Assembly: GCA_030762895.1 (NCBI GenBank)
Contig: CM061063.1
Location: 69,437,836 to 69,501,835 of the forward strand
Direction of reading: 5' to 3'
Origin: Sophora flavescens
Taxonomy: Eukaryota > Streptophyta > Magnoliopsida > Fabales > Fabaceae
Length of the DNA: 64,000 nucleotides
A program made the position numbers and the translations under genes. The notes under the pieces were generated by a model that had not been told where the DNA came from, searched no databases, and was given only the letters and a program-made list of their open reading frames with translations. Below are positions 10,778-22,138 of the stretch, piece after piece (the first letter of the stretch is position 1; each line of letters opens with the position of its first letter).

Positions 10778-11004
10778 TCATTCTTTGTTGAGCTTTTCCC
10801 TTGCACCTTCATCCTCTAGGAGACTCGGTAAGGCTTCCATGTCTTTTAACTACTCAAGATAGACCTCATCCCCCAAAGGGTCTTTCTCCTCACTATCATC
10901 ATCATGGGATTTTACCAACACTTGTGCAAGTGAAGAACCATGGGCTTCTCTAGTTGCCTTTGCCTTGACAGTTGAGTCCACCATATCCACTCGATACACA
11001 TCCG
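10778..11004 (-). pseudogene. pol: protease-RT linker remnant of the C fragment
   Basis: Minus-strand continuation of the C gag-protease ORF: it encodes SLAQVLVKSHDDDSEEKDPLG and the stop after EVYLE, then a short stop-containing linker into the RT remnant. Upstream it is cut at 11004, where the sequence switches to the E LTR repeats through a shared CGA. Confidence 0.75.
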
Positions 11005-11750
11005 AGAGCCTCTGTTACTTTGGTAGACGAGCTCCTCTGTTACTTTAGTAGACGAGACCCTCTGTTACTTTAGTGGACGAGAGCATGTTACTTAAGTAGA
11101 CAAGCTCCATATGCCACGTCATTGGACGGATACTCCTTTACCTGGTTGAACGTAACCTTGTAGACGAGCTCCATATGCCACGTCAATTGACGAGCCATTC
11201 TGATACCTTAATGGACGAGCTCCAGATGCCACATCATTGGACGTGCCATTATGATACCTTAATGGACGAGCTATTCTGATACCTTAATGGATGAGCTCCA
11301 TATGCCACGTCATTGGTCGAGCCATTCTGATACCTTAAGTAGACGAGCTCCTCTGTCACTTTAGTAGATGCTGGCTTTCATCACTTTAGTGGATGTTGGG
11401 TTTTATTACTTTAGTGGCACTGGCTTTTATCTCTTCCATTTTGGACGTGCGCTTCAATCACTACAGTGTTGGACGTTTGTTTCAATTACTTGTGTGTTGG
11501 ACATGAGCTTCTATCACTACACTGTTGGACGTGAGCTTCTATCACTACACTGTTGGACGTGAGCTTCTATCACTATAGTGTTTGACGTGCGTTTCAATCA
11601 TTTGCGTATGGACGAATGATTCTCTTATTTAATCTGCACACTCGATAGATAGGTTAGCAACCAATATGAAGGTTAATTAAATCATTAACCAATGTTTATT
11701 TCTCATCAAAACTTAGAGAAATGCACATCAGACATTTTAGAGACTTAACA
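11005..11750 (-). repeat. 3' LTR of element E, truncated
   Basis: U3 portion of the LTR, ending ACTTAACA at 11750, the proper CA end next to the polypurine tract. It contains the GCCTCTGTTACTTTAG and CCACGTCATTGG repeat modules (11111, 11309 and a variant at 11176). The rest of the LTR is missing because the C fragment joins at 11004/11005. Confidence 0.88.
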
Positions 11751-11766
11751 ATCTCCCCCTTTTTGA
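11751..11766 (-). other. polypurine tract of element E
   Basis: On the minus strand CAAAAAGGGGGAGAT lies immediately upstream of the 3' LTR start TGTTAAGTC. It is the plus-strand primer used in reverse transcription. Confidence 0.9.
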
Positions 11767-12214
11767 TGATGACAAACATTGAGATTATTTAATGAACCTC
11801 AAAATATCAACAAAGAAAATAGCATATATAGACAGGTTGAAATTTTCTAAAGCGAACAGGTCATATCATATTCATTCTCCCATTCTCCTATAACACATTT
11901 CTATCACAAATCTCAATTTCTCCTATTCTCCCATTTTCATTTCTCCCATTCTCCCTATTCATTTCTCCCTTTCTCCCCATTTTGTCAACATCAAAAGGGT
12001 TATCAAGTTTTATTTATGAGATATGTTAAGGGCAAGATATCATGTGAAGAAAATCATAGTAATGCAGCAAGCATAGTAGACATACTCCACTTAAACTATT
12101 GTATCATTACTCCCCTTGAACTAATGCTTAGTTAAAAGAACATGTATATAGGAGTAATGACAGATTTCGCATAGACTCGTTAACATTCATACATGTCATT
12201 CAGCAATGCAATGC
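11767..12214 (-). other. 3' untranslated spacer of element E
   Basis: AT-rich sequence between the end of RNase H and the polypurine tract, with a CTCCCATTCTCC-type pyrimidine repeat at about 11875-11980. No coding domain seen. Confidence 0.6.
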
Positions 12215-12895
12215 ATGTTTAGATTATCTTGAATAAATAAAAACCTTTCTTCTGCGAGGGGTTTAGTGAAAATATCAGTCCATTGATTTTCAGTTTTAAC
12301 AAACTTAATATCAAAGATGCCTTTCTCGAACATAATCCCTAATGAAATGATGTTTGATTTCAATATGCTTAGCCTTAGAATGCTAAATTGGATTTTTAGT
12401 TAAGCATATAGCACTGGAATTATCATACCATACAGCTATGTTATGTTCATAAATAGAGTAATCCTCAAGTTGATGTTTTACCCATAAGAGTTGAGAGCAG
12501 CAACTAGCAGTAGAGATGTATTCTGCTTTAGCGATGAGAGCGGGGCAATGGTTGTCTGCCTCTTACTTGACCATGAGACTAAACTTTCTCCAATGAAGTG
12601 ACATCCTCCATTGGTGCTTTTTCTTTCTATTCTGTCTCCAGCAAAGTCAGGATCACAATATCCCACTAATCTGTATTCTTTTGATCTTAAATACAAAGAA
12701 ACCAAGATTAGTAGTTCCAGGCAAATATCTAAATATTCTTTTAACAGCCTTAAGATGAGATTCTCTAGGATCAGATTGGAATCTAGCACACATACAGACA
12801 CTTAATTGAATGTCAGGTCTGCTTGAAGTTAAGTACAGTAGAGAGCCAATCATACCTCTGTAGGCAGTTTGATCTACCTTTTTTACCTTCATCAT
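12215..12895 (-). pseudogene. pol: copia RT connection and RNase H remnant (element E, right copy)
   Basis: The minus strand shows YRGMIGSLLYLTSSRPDI, ARFQSDPRESHLKAVKRIFRYL, then RNase H with YRLVGYCDPDFAGD, STNGGCHFIGESLVSWSSKRQ, and at the far end TENQWTDIFTKPLAEERF. RNase H removes the RNA strand of the hybrid. Three different frames are needed, with breaks near 12700 and 12480. The usual CDADYAGD reads CDPDFAGD here. The C-terminal half (12215-12480) is riddled with stops. Confidence 0.85.
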
Positions 12896-13923
12896 CTTTG
12901 CTTAGTTTTGCATTGGGTTGCATAGGGGTTTTCATGAGCTTTGCATTTTCCATTTTATATTTCTTGAGTATCTCCTTGGTATATTTTTGTTGATGAATAT
13001 AAATTCCATCACTTGTCTGCTTGATTTGTAATCCAAGGAAGAACTTCAATTCTCCCATCATGCTCATCTCAAATTCAGCTTGCAATAGACTTGAAAATTC
13101 CTTGCACAGCTTTTCATTAGTTGCTCCAAAAATAATATCATCATCATATATTTGAACTATAATAAAGTTCTCTTTAGAGCATTTTTTGAACAGAGTAGTG
13201 TCTACTTGTCCTCTAGTAAAACCATTATGCATGAGAAAAGAACTGAGTCTATCATACCATGCCCTAGGTGCTTGTTTCAAACCATATAATGCATTTTTAA
13301 GTTTGCAAACGCGATCTGGTTTATCAGTATCCTCAAAACCAAGGGGTTGGTTAACACACACTTCTTCTTCAATTATGCCGTTTAGAAAAGCACCTTTTTA
13401 CATCCATTTGAAATAGGGTAATTTGGTGTTGTGCATCATATGACATTAAAATGCGTATGGCTTCAATTCTAGCTACAGGTGCAAAGGTTTCAGTATAATC
13501 AATACCTTCTTGTTGGTTATATCCTTGAGCTACTAACCTTGCCTTATTTCTGGCAACTTTACCATCTTCATCCAATTTGTTTCTGAAGACCCATCTTGTT
13601 CCAATAACCGACTTGTTTTTAGGATTAGAGACAAGAGTCCGGACATCATTTCTTGTGAACTGGTTAAGTTCTTCTTGTATAGCAAGAATCCAGCTTTCAT
13701 CCTCAAGAGCTTCTTCAATGCGTTTAGGCTCCAAATCTGAAATAAAGGCCACATTGCTTGATTCTATTAATGTGGATCTGGTTCTTACTCCTTCAGAAGG
13801 ATTTCCAATAATAAGATCCTTAGGATGATGAGTGTTGAACTTCCAATCCCTTTTGAGATCATCATGAAGATCTTGACTTGTCTGCTGATTCGTCTGTTCC
13901 ACTTGCCTTTCAGCCTCAGGCAC
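12896..13923 (-). pseudogene. pol: copia reverse transcriptase (element E, right copy)
   Basis: Minus strand from 13923 shows the full copia RT: ESWILAIQEELNQFTRNDV, KSVIGTRWVFRNKLDEDGKV, GYNQQEGIDYTETFAPVARI, then after one frameshift VCKLKNALYGLKQAPRAWYDRL and the catalytic block QIYDDDIIFGATN at 13137-13148. The motif is YDDD, not YVDD. The frameshift near 13390-13400 is an extra A in an A-run just after DVK. Unlike the left copy there is no break near 13580. The ORF before RT (QTSQDLHDDLKRDWKF) is the integrase-RT linker. Confidence 0.9.
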
Positions 13924-14094
13924 AAGTTCTGTTTTGGTTAGATCGGGTTGTTGACTTTCTGACTTGTTTATATCGAGACCTGCAAGATCATCTTCTAGAT
14001 CTGATAGTTATTTATCAGTCTTTAAACCATCATTGAATTTAACATGAACAGATTCTTCAATAATACAAGTTCATAAATTGTATACTCTAAAAGC

Positions 14095-15321
14095 CTAAGA
14101 CTTTTCAGAATATCCTACGAAAATACCTTTATCTACCTTAGAATCAAACTTTCCAAGATTATCTCTAGTATTCAGAATAAAGCATTCACATCCAAAAGCA
14201 TGAAAATAAGATATGTTGGGGCTTTTTCCTTTCCACAATTCATAAGGAGTCCTTTTTAGAAAAGGCCTAATAAGTATTCTGTTTTGTACATAACAAGCAA
14301 TGTTTACAGCTTCTGCCCAAAAGTACTTAGGGAGATTATTTTCATTGAGTATAGATCTAGCCATCTCTTGAAGAGATCTGTTCTTTCTCTCAACCACTCC
14401 ATTTTGCTGTGGAGTTCTAAGTGCAGAGAAATTGTGAGAGATTCCATTCTCCTCAAAGAACTGTCTAAACTGCTCATTTTCAAATTCTCCCCCATGATCA
14501 CTTCTAAGGGTAGAAATATAGAAACCCTGCTCATTTTGTACTCTTTTACAGAATACTGAAAAAGCCTTAAAAGACTCATCCTTGTGTGTTAGGAAGAGTA
14601 CCCATGTGTATCTAGAATAGTCATCAACTATGACAAATCCATATTTTCTTCCAGCCAGGCTGGCAACACTAACTGGTCCAAACAGATCCATGTGTAACAA
14701 TTGAAGAGGTCTAGAGGTTGATACTTGGTTTTTAGATTTGAAACTTGATTTTATCTGTTTACCTCTCTGACATGCATCACACAAGACATCTTTATTAAAG
14801 CTAATATCAGGCAATCCTCTCACGAGATTATTCCTTTTTAATTCATAAATTAGTTTCATACTAGCATGTCCTAGTTTCTTATGCCATAACCATCTCTCAT
14901 CCTCTTTAGACATCAGACAGGTTACACTTTGATCTGAGAGATCAGACAGTTCAATCTTATAAAGATTTTGTTGCCTTTTGGCTGAAAAGAGGGTTTTGCC
15001 ACAACAGTATTTAACTATGCATACATCTTTGGTAAAGGAAACATCAAAACCACTATCACATATTTGACTTATGCTAAGCAAATTGTGTCTTAATCCTTTA
15101 ACCATAAGAACATTAGATATAGAGGGAAGAGGGGGTTTACCACCAATAGTACCAATTCCTATAACTTTCCCTTTCTGATTCCCTCCGAAGGCAACGTGTC
15201 CTCCTTTCTTAAGTTGGAGGTCTAGGAACATAGACCTTTCTCCTGTCATATGACGCGAGCAGCCACTGTCCAGGTACCAGCAGTGGTGTTTTCTTTGTAC
15301 TGTTGAGGACATCTGCAACAA
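14095..15321 (-). CDS. pol: copia protease plus integrase, 408 open codons (element E)
   Basis: The longest open copia frame here. Residues 15-27 give the aspartic protease site WYLDSGCSRHMTG. About 145-195 is the gag-pre-integrase HHCC domain (WHKKLGHAS ... LCDACQRGK). The integrase core follows, with MDLFGP near 215, RSDHGGEFEN near 275 and NGVVERKNRSLQ near 310 carrying D, D and E. The tail contains NISYFHAFGCECFIL. It ends at a stop after GYSEKS, before the RT linker. In an intact element this is an internal part of one Gag-Pol polyprotein, so the first Met is not a real start. 13924-14094 is stop-rich linker. Confidence 0.85.
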   Translation of the reverse strand: MLQMSSTVQRKHHCWYLDSGCSRHMTGERSMFLDLQLKKGGHVAFGGNQKGKVIGIGTIGGKPPLPSISNVLMVKGLRHNLLSISQICDSGFDVSFTKDVCIVKYCCGKTLFSAKRQQNLYKIELSDLSDQSVTCLMSKEDERWLWHKKLGHASMKLIYELKRNNLVRGLPDISFNKDVLCDACQRGKQIKSSFKSKNQVSTSRPLQLLHMDLFGPVSVASLAGRKYGFVIVDDYSRYTWVLFLTHKDESFKAFSVFCKRVQNEQGFYISTLRSDHGGEFENEQFRQFFEENGISHNFSALRTPQQNGVVERKNRSLQEMARSILNENNLPKYFWAEAVNIACYVQNRILIRPFLKRTPYELWKGKSPNISYFHAFGCECFILNTRDNLGKFDSKVDKGIFVGYSEKS

Positions 15322-16527
15322 AAATTATTTGATCTTTAGGTACCCATATTTTTCTGGGTCCTTTTTTGTTAGTTCTAGGAGTCTGTAAAGACTTCCTTCT
15401 CTTCTTATGGATACACTTAGACATAACATTCCCAGTTTTTCCACAGAAGTTATAAATAGGTGTCGATTTGGTTACAGTTGACTTAACTGATACTGTAGGA
15501 GCTTTAGTTGATACTTTATGATATGTCTAATGGACATATCCAATACCTTCTTTATTAAGAGAGTGCTTCTGACTGCCAAGTAGCTTAGTCAGATTGTCTC
15601 TACCATTAACAAATTTGGCAAGATCAGAAGTAAGCTTTTTCCACTTTCTGTTGAAGTTTTTCAACTTCTTCAGATGGTGATGTTTCACTTGAGATCTTAG
15701 CTTCATTAGACTTTTCAGTCTTCAGCTCACTGTTCTCTTTAGCCAGCTTCTCGCACTCTTGAGATTTCTCTTTATGCTCACTGGTGATCTTTACATACTC
15801 TCTCTTGAGGGATTTGAAGGCTTTAGATAAGCAGTTGGATTCCTCCATCAACTCCTCATAGGCATCAAGTAATTCCTCATAGTCAGGATGTACCTCATCA
15901 TCAAAGTCTGAGTCAGTGTTGGCCATCAAACAGAGATTGGCTTCTTCCTCTGTTTCTTCATCAGAAGATGTTGACTCCAGATCCTCCCAAGTAGCCATCA
16001 TTCCTTTCTTCTTCTTCTTGAAGAATTTATTAAAATGGGCCTTCTTGAGTTGAGGACATTCAGCCTTGAAGTGACCGGGCTTCTTACACTCATAGCAAAC
16101 AATTGGACTTTTGTTTGTTGAGGTGGATTCTTTGAATTTCTTGTCCTTGTTGAATCTTCTGAATGGCCTATCCCTCTTGAACTTCTTTTTCTATAAGAGA
16201 AACTTGATCTTCCTGGTCTGGAGAGACAATTCTTCATCACTCTCAGAATCCTCGAGTTCTGATAGGTCAGCATCACTGGATGACTCATCTGCCTTCAGAG
16301 CCTTGGAAACTTTTGCTGACTTTTGATCATCATTCAGAGCAATTGACTTTCCCTTCTTTGGTGCAACTTCATCTCCAAGTTCTTGCTCATGAAGAGTGAG
16401 TGTTCCAAGAAGTTCATCCATAGTCAAGGTAGTGAGATCCTTGGCATGAGAGATAGCAGTGACCAAAGGTCTCCACTGTTTGGGTAGACTTCTCAGAATC
16501 TTTCCAACCTTCTCAGCATTGGTATAG
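15322..16527 (-). pseudogene. gag: copia gag, C-terminal half (element E, right copy)
   Basis: Same layout as the left copy: acidic coiled-coil segment (15624-16001, KREYVKITSEHKEKSQECEK), CCHC knuckle just upstream (CYECKKPGHFKAEC), serine/aspartate-rich region (16191-16466), a degraded second knuckle and a basic tail overlapping the protease start. Frames change at 15998-16001 and near 16190. The solo LTR interrupts it at 16528. Confidence 0.8.
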
Positions 16528-17930
16528 ACTTTTGTTGACAGATCTGGGCAAGTATACCCAGTCGTGCAAGTAATACGGTGGTGAGACCGATATCGTTCCC
16601 ACGAGGATTGGATGTCAATTACCAGTTCACAAGTTCAGCAACTATCTAGACTATGAAGAGAATTCAAAACAAACAAAACAAAAGGAATAAAAATATTTTT
16701 GTATTTTTGTCGAGCACTTGGAATGCGAAGGGGATATGTTGGGACTTGACTTCACCAAACCTCTGCCTCATGCACTACCAGGACTAGATACCTCCCATTC
16801 ATGCTTCAAATATTAAAATCAATCCACTAAATTACTCAAGCCCCGATTCCTCGGATGGTAAGAGCCTAAATCCACTAATAGACCCTAATTCCTTAGGTGG
16901 CCTAGATTAATGAATTTGCATTAGGATTAGGGATTACGCGATTACTAGGAAACCAAACTCCATTCCAGGACGCAAGGGTTACTAGGTGATTGATTTCAGT
17001 TCCGGTTCTAATACGAATTTCCCAATTGCATACCAAAACACTAATCGAGTCATGGGGGTGCTAGCCACAACAAGCATTAAGCATGGAAAATCAATCACTA
17101 ATACAAAGGCATGAACACAGAATAATCAGTCAACGCAAATACATAATAATCAGTTTGATTACATCCAATCCCAACAAACGGGATTTAGCTTCTCATAAAA
17201 GAGAAAGCAAAAACCAGATAAATAGGAGAAGAGGAGAGAAGAAACTCCATGGGAGCTTTCCACCATCGTCACAACAGCCCCTCTCAGCAACTCCGTTCTA
17301 GGGTTACAATCCTTCCTCAGCCGCAGCCTCCAAGGTCTCTATTTTTAGGTCTGGAAAGTCTGTGTCAGAGACCCCCAGAATCCTCTCTGGAATCAATCCA
17401 GAATCCAGATCCAGCTCCCCTTTTTTGTCAGTTCTGCGCTCTATTTATAGAGAGGCCAGGCGTCACTGCCGTGACGGCCATCATGGCCAGGCCGTGACGT
17501 GTTTTGGAGTGGGCGCGCTCTCAAATTTGGAGCATCACGTCCGTGACACTCATCACTACTAGGCCGTGATCGCTTATGTCTCCACCAAATGGTCTGTCAC
17601 GGCCGTGATGGTCATCACGGCTAGGCCGTGACAGCTTCTGACTTTTGCCTTCTGCTCTGCTTGATCATGGCCGTGATGGTCATCACGGCCAGGCCGTGAT
17701 GGGCTCTGTTTGACTCAATTCTTCACCTTTTTAGCTCTGTCTTCATCCAAGCTCCATCATGGCTGATTTTGATTATTTTTACATTATTTTCTGCAAAACA
17801 AAATCAAGAAACCGCTTCACCCATTCCAAGGGAAAAACTAACTAAAATAAAATAAAGAATGGCTAATCTATATGAAAAATGCATGCAAAAGTATACAGGA
17901 AACATGATGTAAAATCACATTATCAACTTT
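16528..17930. repeat. target-site duplication ACTTT, right copy
   Basis: ACTTT at 16528-16532 and 17926-17930 bracket the second copy of the solo LTR. The site is the same gag position as at 3511, showing that the insertion preceded the segmental duplication. Confidence 0.92.
16533..17925 (-). mobile_element. solo gypsy-type LTR, right copy
   Basis: 1,393 bp, nearly identical to 3516-4903. Most differences sit at CAG/CTG (for example ACACAGAAT against ACACGAAT, AATCAGTTT against AATCGGTTT, AACCAGATA against AACCGGATA). The U3 palindrome array is at about 17459-17703 and the minus-strand TATAAATA at 17442-17449. Confidence 0.9.
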
Positions 17931-18425
17931 GCCAAGAGATTTTAAACTGTTGATTATAGTTTGAAATCTTCCTATCATTTGAGCAACAGATTCTCCTTCC
18001 TCCATGATGAACAGTTCATACTTTCTGACAAGTATGACAATCTTTGACTCTTTGACTTTGGTTGTTCCTTCATGTGTGACAGCTAAAGTGTCCCATATTT
18101 CTTTGGCAGAGTCACAAGCACATACCTTCTCAAACTCCTCCGGACTGAGAGCACAAATGATGTTATATCTAGCTTTGTGGTTCAGCTCCCATTTTGTCTT
18201 TTCTGCGGTAGTCCACTGAGCTTTTAGTTTGTCAGTGTTATCATCATTCTAGGGAATGAATGGACCATCTGTAATGACATCTCAAAGATCAGAGTTTTTA
18301 GATAGAATGAACCATTGAAATCTATCTTTCCAATAGTTGTAGTTTTCTCCATTGAAATAAGGAGGTCTGGTTAGGGAAGCTCCTTCAATCTGATGACTTC
18401 CACTTGAACTAGCTCTAGCAGTCAT
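17931..18425 (-). pseudogene. gag: copia gag, N-terminal half (element E, right copy)
   Basis: Starts at the ATG at 18425-18423 (minus). It carries the RPPYFNGENYNYWKDRF copia gag motif, two in-frame stops, and AKEIWDTLAVTHEGTTKV. It is separated from the rest of gag by the solo LTR. Confidence 0.82.
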
Positions 18426-18482
18426 GTCTATTCTTCAGGACCTTTTACCTCTACACTGTTAGATGCTCAACCCAGAGGCTGA

Positions 18483-18494
18483 GCTCTGATACCA
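18483..18494 (-). other. primer binding site, initiator-Met tRNA (element E, right copy)
   Basis: TGGTATCAGAGC on the minus strand, two bases after the 5' LTR end at 18497. Confidence 0.93.
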
Positions 18495-18496
18495 AC

Positions 18497-20586
18497 TGAA
18501 ATAGACAAGTATAAACACGAGAAGGGGGGTTGGATTGTGTTTATAAGAATTTAAGCAAAGTTGAAATCTTTTCGAAAACAGAAGCTAGATTTGGACGAGG
18601 GAAAGAATACAGGATGGACGAGTGACTTTTTCAAACACACCACTTGATAGACGTAAGAAAACTAAAGCAATTAAAGAGTTTAAGGTAAGAGAGATTGACA
18701 CAGCTATTTATCCCGGTTCACTCTTCAAAACAAAGAGCTACGTCCAATCCTTGCCAGCACCAAGATTTATCCACTATAACTGATCAGGTTACAGACTCAA
18801 GTATTGTTTGCACACCTAGCCTCATCAGGCTCAAAGACAAGTATTCTTTGCACACTTAGCCTCTTCAGGCTCAAGACAAGTATTGTTTGCACACCTAGCC
18901 TCTTCAGGCTCAATACAAGTATTGTTTGCACACCTAGCCTCTTCAGGCTCGCTCAGGTTTGTTTGAGAGATTTGGTTTGTAAAGAATACAACTTAGACAG
19001 ACATAACTTTCACTAACACTCAGAGTGGTTTAAATGTAAAGCTTAGGAAAGTCTGCGTAATAACTTCAAATGATTGAAAAATACAGAATGAAAGAATGAA
19101 GAAAATAATGCGCAGAGTAATGGCTTTTTAATGCAATGTGTATTCTCTTCATCTTCATCTTCAATGACTTTTGTATTTATGGTCTTCAATCATTTAGGAT
19201 CCGTTAGAGACATTCCCTCAAATGTTGGCTTCAAGCAGAACTTCATTAAATGCAATAGAGTCGTTATGGGCAGCCATTAATGCAATAGAGTGGTTGGTTG
19301 TACTCTAATATTAAGGATCATGGCTTTATGCATCGTGATACAGCCATATCAGAGTTGTGCATAGAGCTTTTTGTACTTTGCTGAGTACACTTCCCTTTTC
19401 GTGTAAGGACCAGAGGTACTAGGGAATAAAGCATGTTGGAAGCATTCTTTAACTGGTCTTTGGTTCTGATTATCCAAGGTTGCTTGAGAGAGTAACTTCT
19501 GACTTTTCTTGATAAGCGTGAAACTGAGTAGGAGAGAAGGCTTCAAGTCTCTTTATGGTTCTTGAAATACGATTCTGATAATCCTTATAGAATTCGCGTC
19601 TATAAGATAAGTACTTCCATCTTGAAAATAACCGTGTCTATCTAGCCATTTGAGTTTTCATTTAGGCTAGTAGACAAGCTCCATATTAAGGACTCAGCAA
19701 GTCCAAAGACTAGTGTGGACGAGCACTTCTGTCACCTTTAGTGGGAGAGAGCCTCTGTTACTTTAGTGGATGAGAGCCTCTGTTACTTTAGTATATGAGA
19801 GCCTCTGTTACTTTAGTGGACGAGAGGCCTCTGTTACTTTAGTTTACTTTAGTAGACGAGAGCCTCTGTTACTTTAGTGGACGAGTAGACGAGAGCCTCT
19901 GTTACTTTAGTGGACGAGAGCCTCTGTTACTTTAGTAGACGAGCTCCATATGCCACGTCATTGGACGGATACTCCTTTAACTGGTTGAACGTAACATAGT
20001 AGACGAGCTCCATATGCCACGTCATTGGGCGAGCCATTCCCGATACCTTAATGGACGAGCTATTCCGATTCCTTAATGGATGAGCTCCGGATGCCACGTC
20101 ATTAGTCGTCCCATTCTCGATACCTTAATGGACGAGCTATTCTCGATACCTTAATGGGCCGAGCTCCAGATGCCACGTCATTGGTCGAGCCATTCTGATA
20201 CCTCAAGTAGACGAGCGCCTCTGTCACTTTAGTAGACGCTGGCTTTCATCACTTTAGTGGACGCTGGCTTTTATTACTTTAGTGGCGCTGGCTTTTTTCT
20301 CTTGCGTTTTGGACGTGCGCTTCAATCACTACAGTGTTGGACGTTTGTTTCAATTACTTGTGTGTTGACGTGAGCTTCTATCACTACACTGTTGGACGTG
20401 AGCTTCTATCACTACAGTGTTGGACGTGCGTTTCAATCATTTGTGTTTGGATGGATGATTCTCTTATTTAATCTGCACACTCGATAGACAGGTTAGCAAC
20501 CAATATGAAGGTTAATTAAATCATTAACCAACGTTTAGTTCTCATCAAAACTTAGAGAAATTCACATCAGACATTTTAGAGACTTA
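18497..20586 (-). repeat. 5' LTR of element E (right copy)
   Basis: About 2.09 kb. It has the same repeats as the left copy: 38-bp units at 18798-18952 and the U3 array at about 19740-20450. Between 20025 and 20165 it carries a cluster of changes relative to the left copy, nearly all turning CTG or CAG into CCG, CGG or CTCG. It ends ACTTAA and abuts element D without the expected CA. Confidence 0.88.
19740..20450. repeat. U3 tandem-repeat array of the E LTR (right copy)
   Basis: Same three-part array as at 6718-7425: GCCTCTGTTACTTTAG units, CCACGTCATTGG boxes alternating with ATACCTTAATGG, and GGACGTGAGCTTCTATCACTAC units. Confidence 0.8.
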
Positions 20587-21060
20587 ATAGAAAGGACCCA
20601 AGTCAGTTTAGGTACCTAAAGATAAGATAATACCTGTTGCAGATTTGCTTAACAACAGGAAGAAAACAGATGTCTTCGTACTTAGACAGTGACTGCTCAC
20701 GACACATGACGGGAGAAAGGTCTATGTTCCAAAACCTTAAGCCCAAAAATAGTGGCTAGGTCACATTTGGAGGAAATTAGAAAGGGAAAATCATTGGTAT
20801 AGGTAAAATTGGTAAACATCTTTTTCCCTCCATTGATAATGTTCCTTTAGTAAATGGCTTGAAGCACAATCTCCTAAGCATAAGTCAATTAGGTGATAGT
20901 GGATATGCATTGTCATTTGATAAGAACATGTGTACTGTCAAGAAAGATGATGGATCACTTTTATTCATTGCAAAAAGGTAAAACAATATCTACAAGATTG
21001 ACTTGGAGGACCTCTCAAATCAAAGTGTCTCATGTCTAGTGTCCATCGAAGATGATCGTG
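20587..21060 (+). pseudogene. copia D gag tail and protease remnant
   Basis: Encodes the basic gag tail, then the protease start YLDSDCSRHMTGERS. The active-site glycine is changed, DSG to DSD, at 20685-20693. Stops follow in the FGGN*KGK and IAKR*NN segments and the frame shifts before the HHCC domain. Confidence 0.82.
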
Positions 21061-22138
21061 GATTTGGCATAAAAGGCTAGGTCATGCAAGCTTGAAATTA
21101 ATTTCAAAGCTAAACAAGCATAACCTCGTGAGAGGACTACCGAACCTTAAGTTCAAATCTGATGCTCTCTGTGATGCATGTCAAAAGGAAAAACAAGTCA
21201 AAGGTTCTTTTGAATCTAAGAATGTTGTTAGTACCAATAGACCATTGCAACATCTTGATCTTTTTGGTCCAACAAGGACTGCCTCTGTCAGTGGCAAGAA
21301 ATATGGTCTTGTCATAGTAGACGATTACACTAGATGGACATGGGTTATGTTCCTAACTCACAAGGATGAGTCTTTTAAGGTCTTTTCTGTATTCTGCAAA
21401 CATATACAGAATGAAAAAGGCATGTGTATCACTTCAATCAGAATTGACCATGGTGGAGAGTTTGAAAATGAGCTATTTCATAAGTTTTGTGAAGAGAGTG
21501 GTATCCTTCACAACTTCTCAATATCTAGAACACCACAGCAAAATGGTTTGGTAGAGATAAAGAACATATCTCTTCAAGAGATGGCTAGGACTATGCTCAA
21601 TGACAATTATGTCCCTAGACACTTCTGAGCTGAAGCTGTTAATACTGTCTGTTACAGTCAGAACAGAATATATATTAGACCTATCCTGAATAAGACTTCT
21701 TAAGAAATGTGGAAAGGAAGAAAACCCAACATATCTTATTTTCACCCCTTTGGTTGTAAATGCTTTATACTGAATACTAAAGATCAACTTGGTAAATTTG
21801 ATGCTAAAACAGATTGTGGAATACTATTAGGATATTCTGAAACATCTAAAGGCTTTAGAGTTTATAATACTAGGACTCTGATAGTAGAAGAAAGTATTCA
21901 TGTCAAGTTTGATGACAAACAGCCTGATAAGAAATTATCAGAGCTAGATGAAGCTTTTGTAGATCTTGATCGAAGCACGCCAGGAGACTCACCTGAGATA
22001 AATGTTGATGATCAAGAAGTCGACCCCACTCAACAACCAGAAACTTCGATTCTCAACATGAGACAATTCAAAAATCTTGGTACTTCAAGAATTATCATCC
22101 ACAAGATCAGATCATTGGAAACCCCAATGACAAACTAA
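21061..22138 (+). pseudogene. pol: copia D integrase remnant
   Basis: HHCC domain (GHASLKLISKLNKHNLVRGL ... LCDACQKEK), then the core with HLDLFGP, RIDHGGEFEN and NGLVEIKNISLQEMA, so all three acidic residues remain. The open stretch is 21092-21628, ending in TGA where the family has tryptophan (HFWAEAVN; TGG to TGA). A second stop lies near 21700. The integrase tail (21707-22138) keeps NISYFHPFGCKCFILNT and GILLGYSETSKGFRVYN before the RT linker. Confidence 0.87.

Larger units (their letters stand above)
7873..11004 (-). mobile_element. 3.1 kb fragment of Athila-type element C
   Basis: Nearly identical to 38465-41584, including the LTR-to-3'-region boundary and the same deleted pol. It lacks an 18-bp deletion seen in 38617-38640, so it is not an exact copy of that stretch. 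Both ends are abrupt, inside the LTR on the left and inside the protease region on the right, and neither shows a target-site duplication. It was therefore moved by recombination or template switching, not by transposition. Confidence 0.88.
11005..18496 (-). mobile_element. Ty1/copia element E, right copy (with 5' LTR to 20586)
   Basis: Minus-strand copia element, complete from a truncated 3' LTR (11005-11750) through PPT, RNase H, RT, integrase, protease, gag and PBS to its 5' LTR (18497-20586). It is inserted in plus-strand copia D at 20586/20587. Gag carries the solo LTR at 16533-17925. Unlike D, only about 465 bp separate the end of RNase H from the PPT, so E has no extra downstream ORF. 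Several stops and frame breaks make it non-functional. Confidence 0.9.

Noticed and set aside
1..20893. Two independent insertions of copia E
   Set aside because: Both copies share the same solo LTR insertion and the same junction with D, so duplication of one insertion is required.
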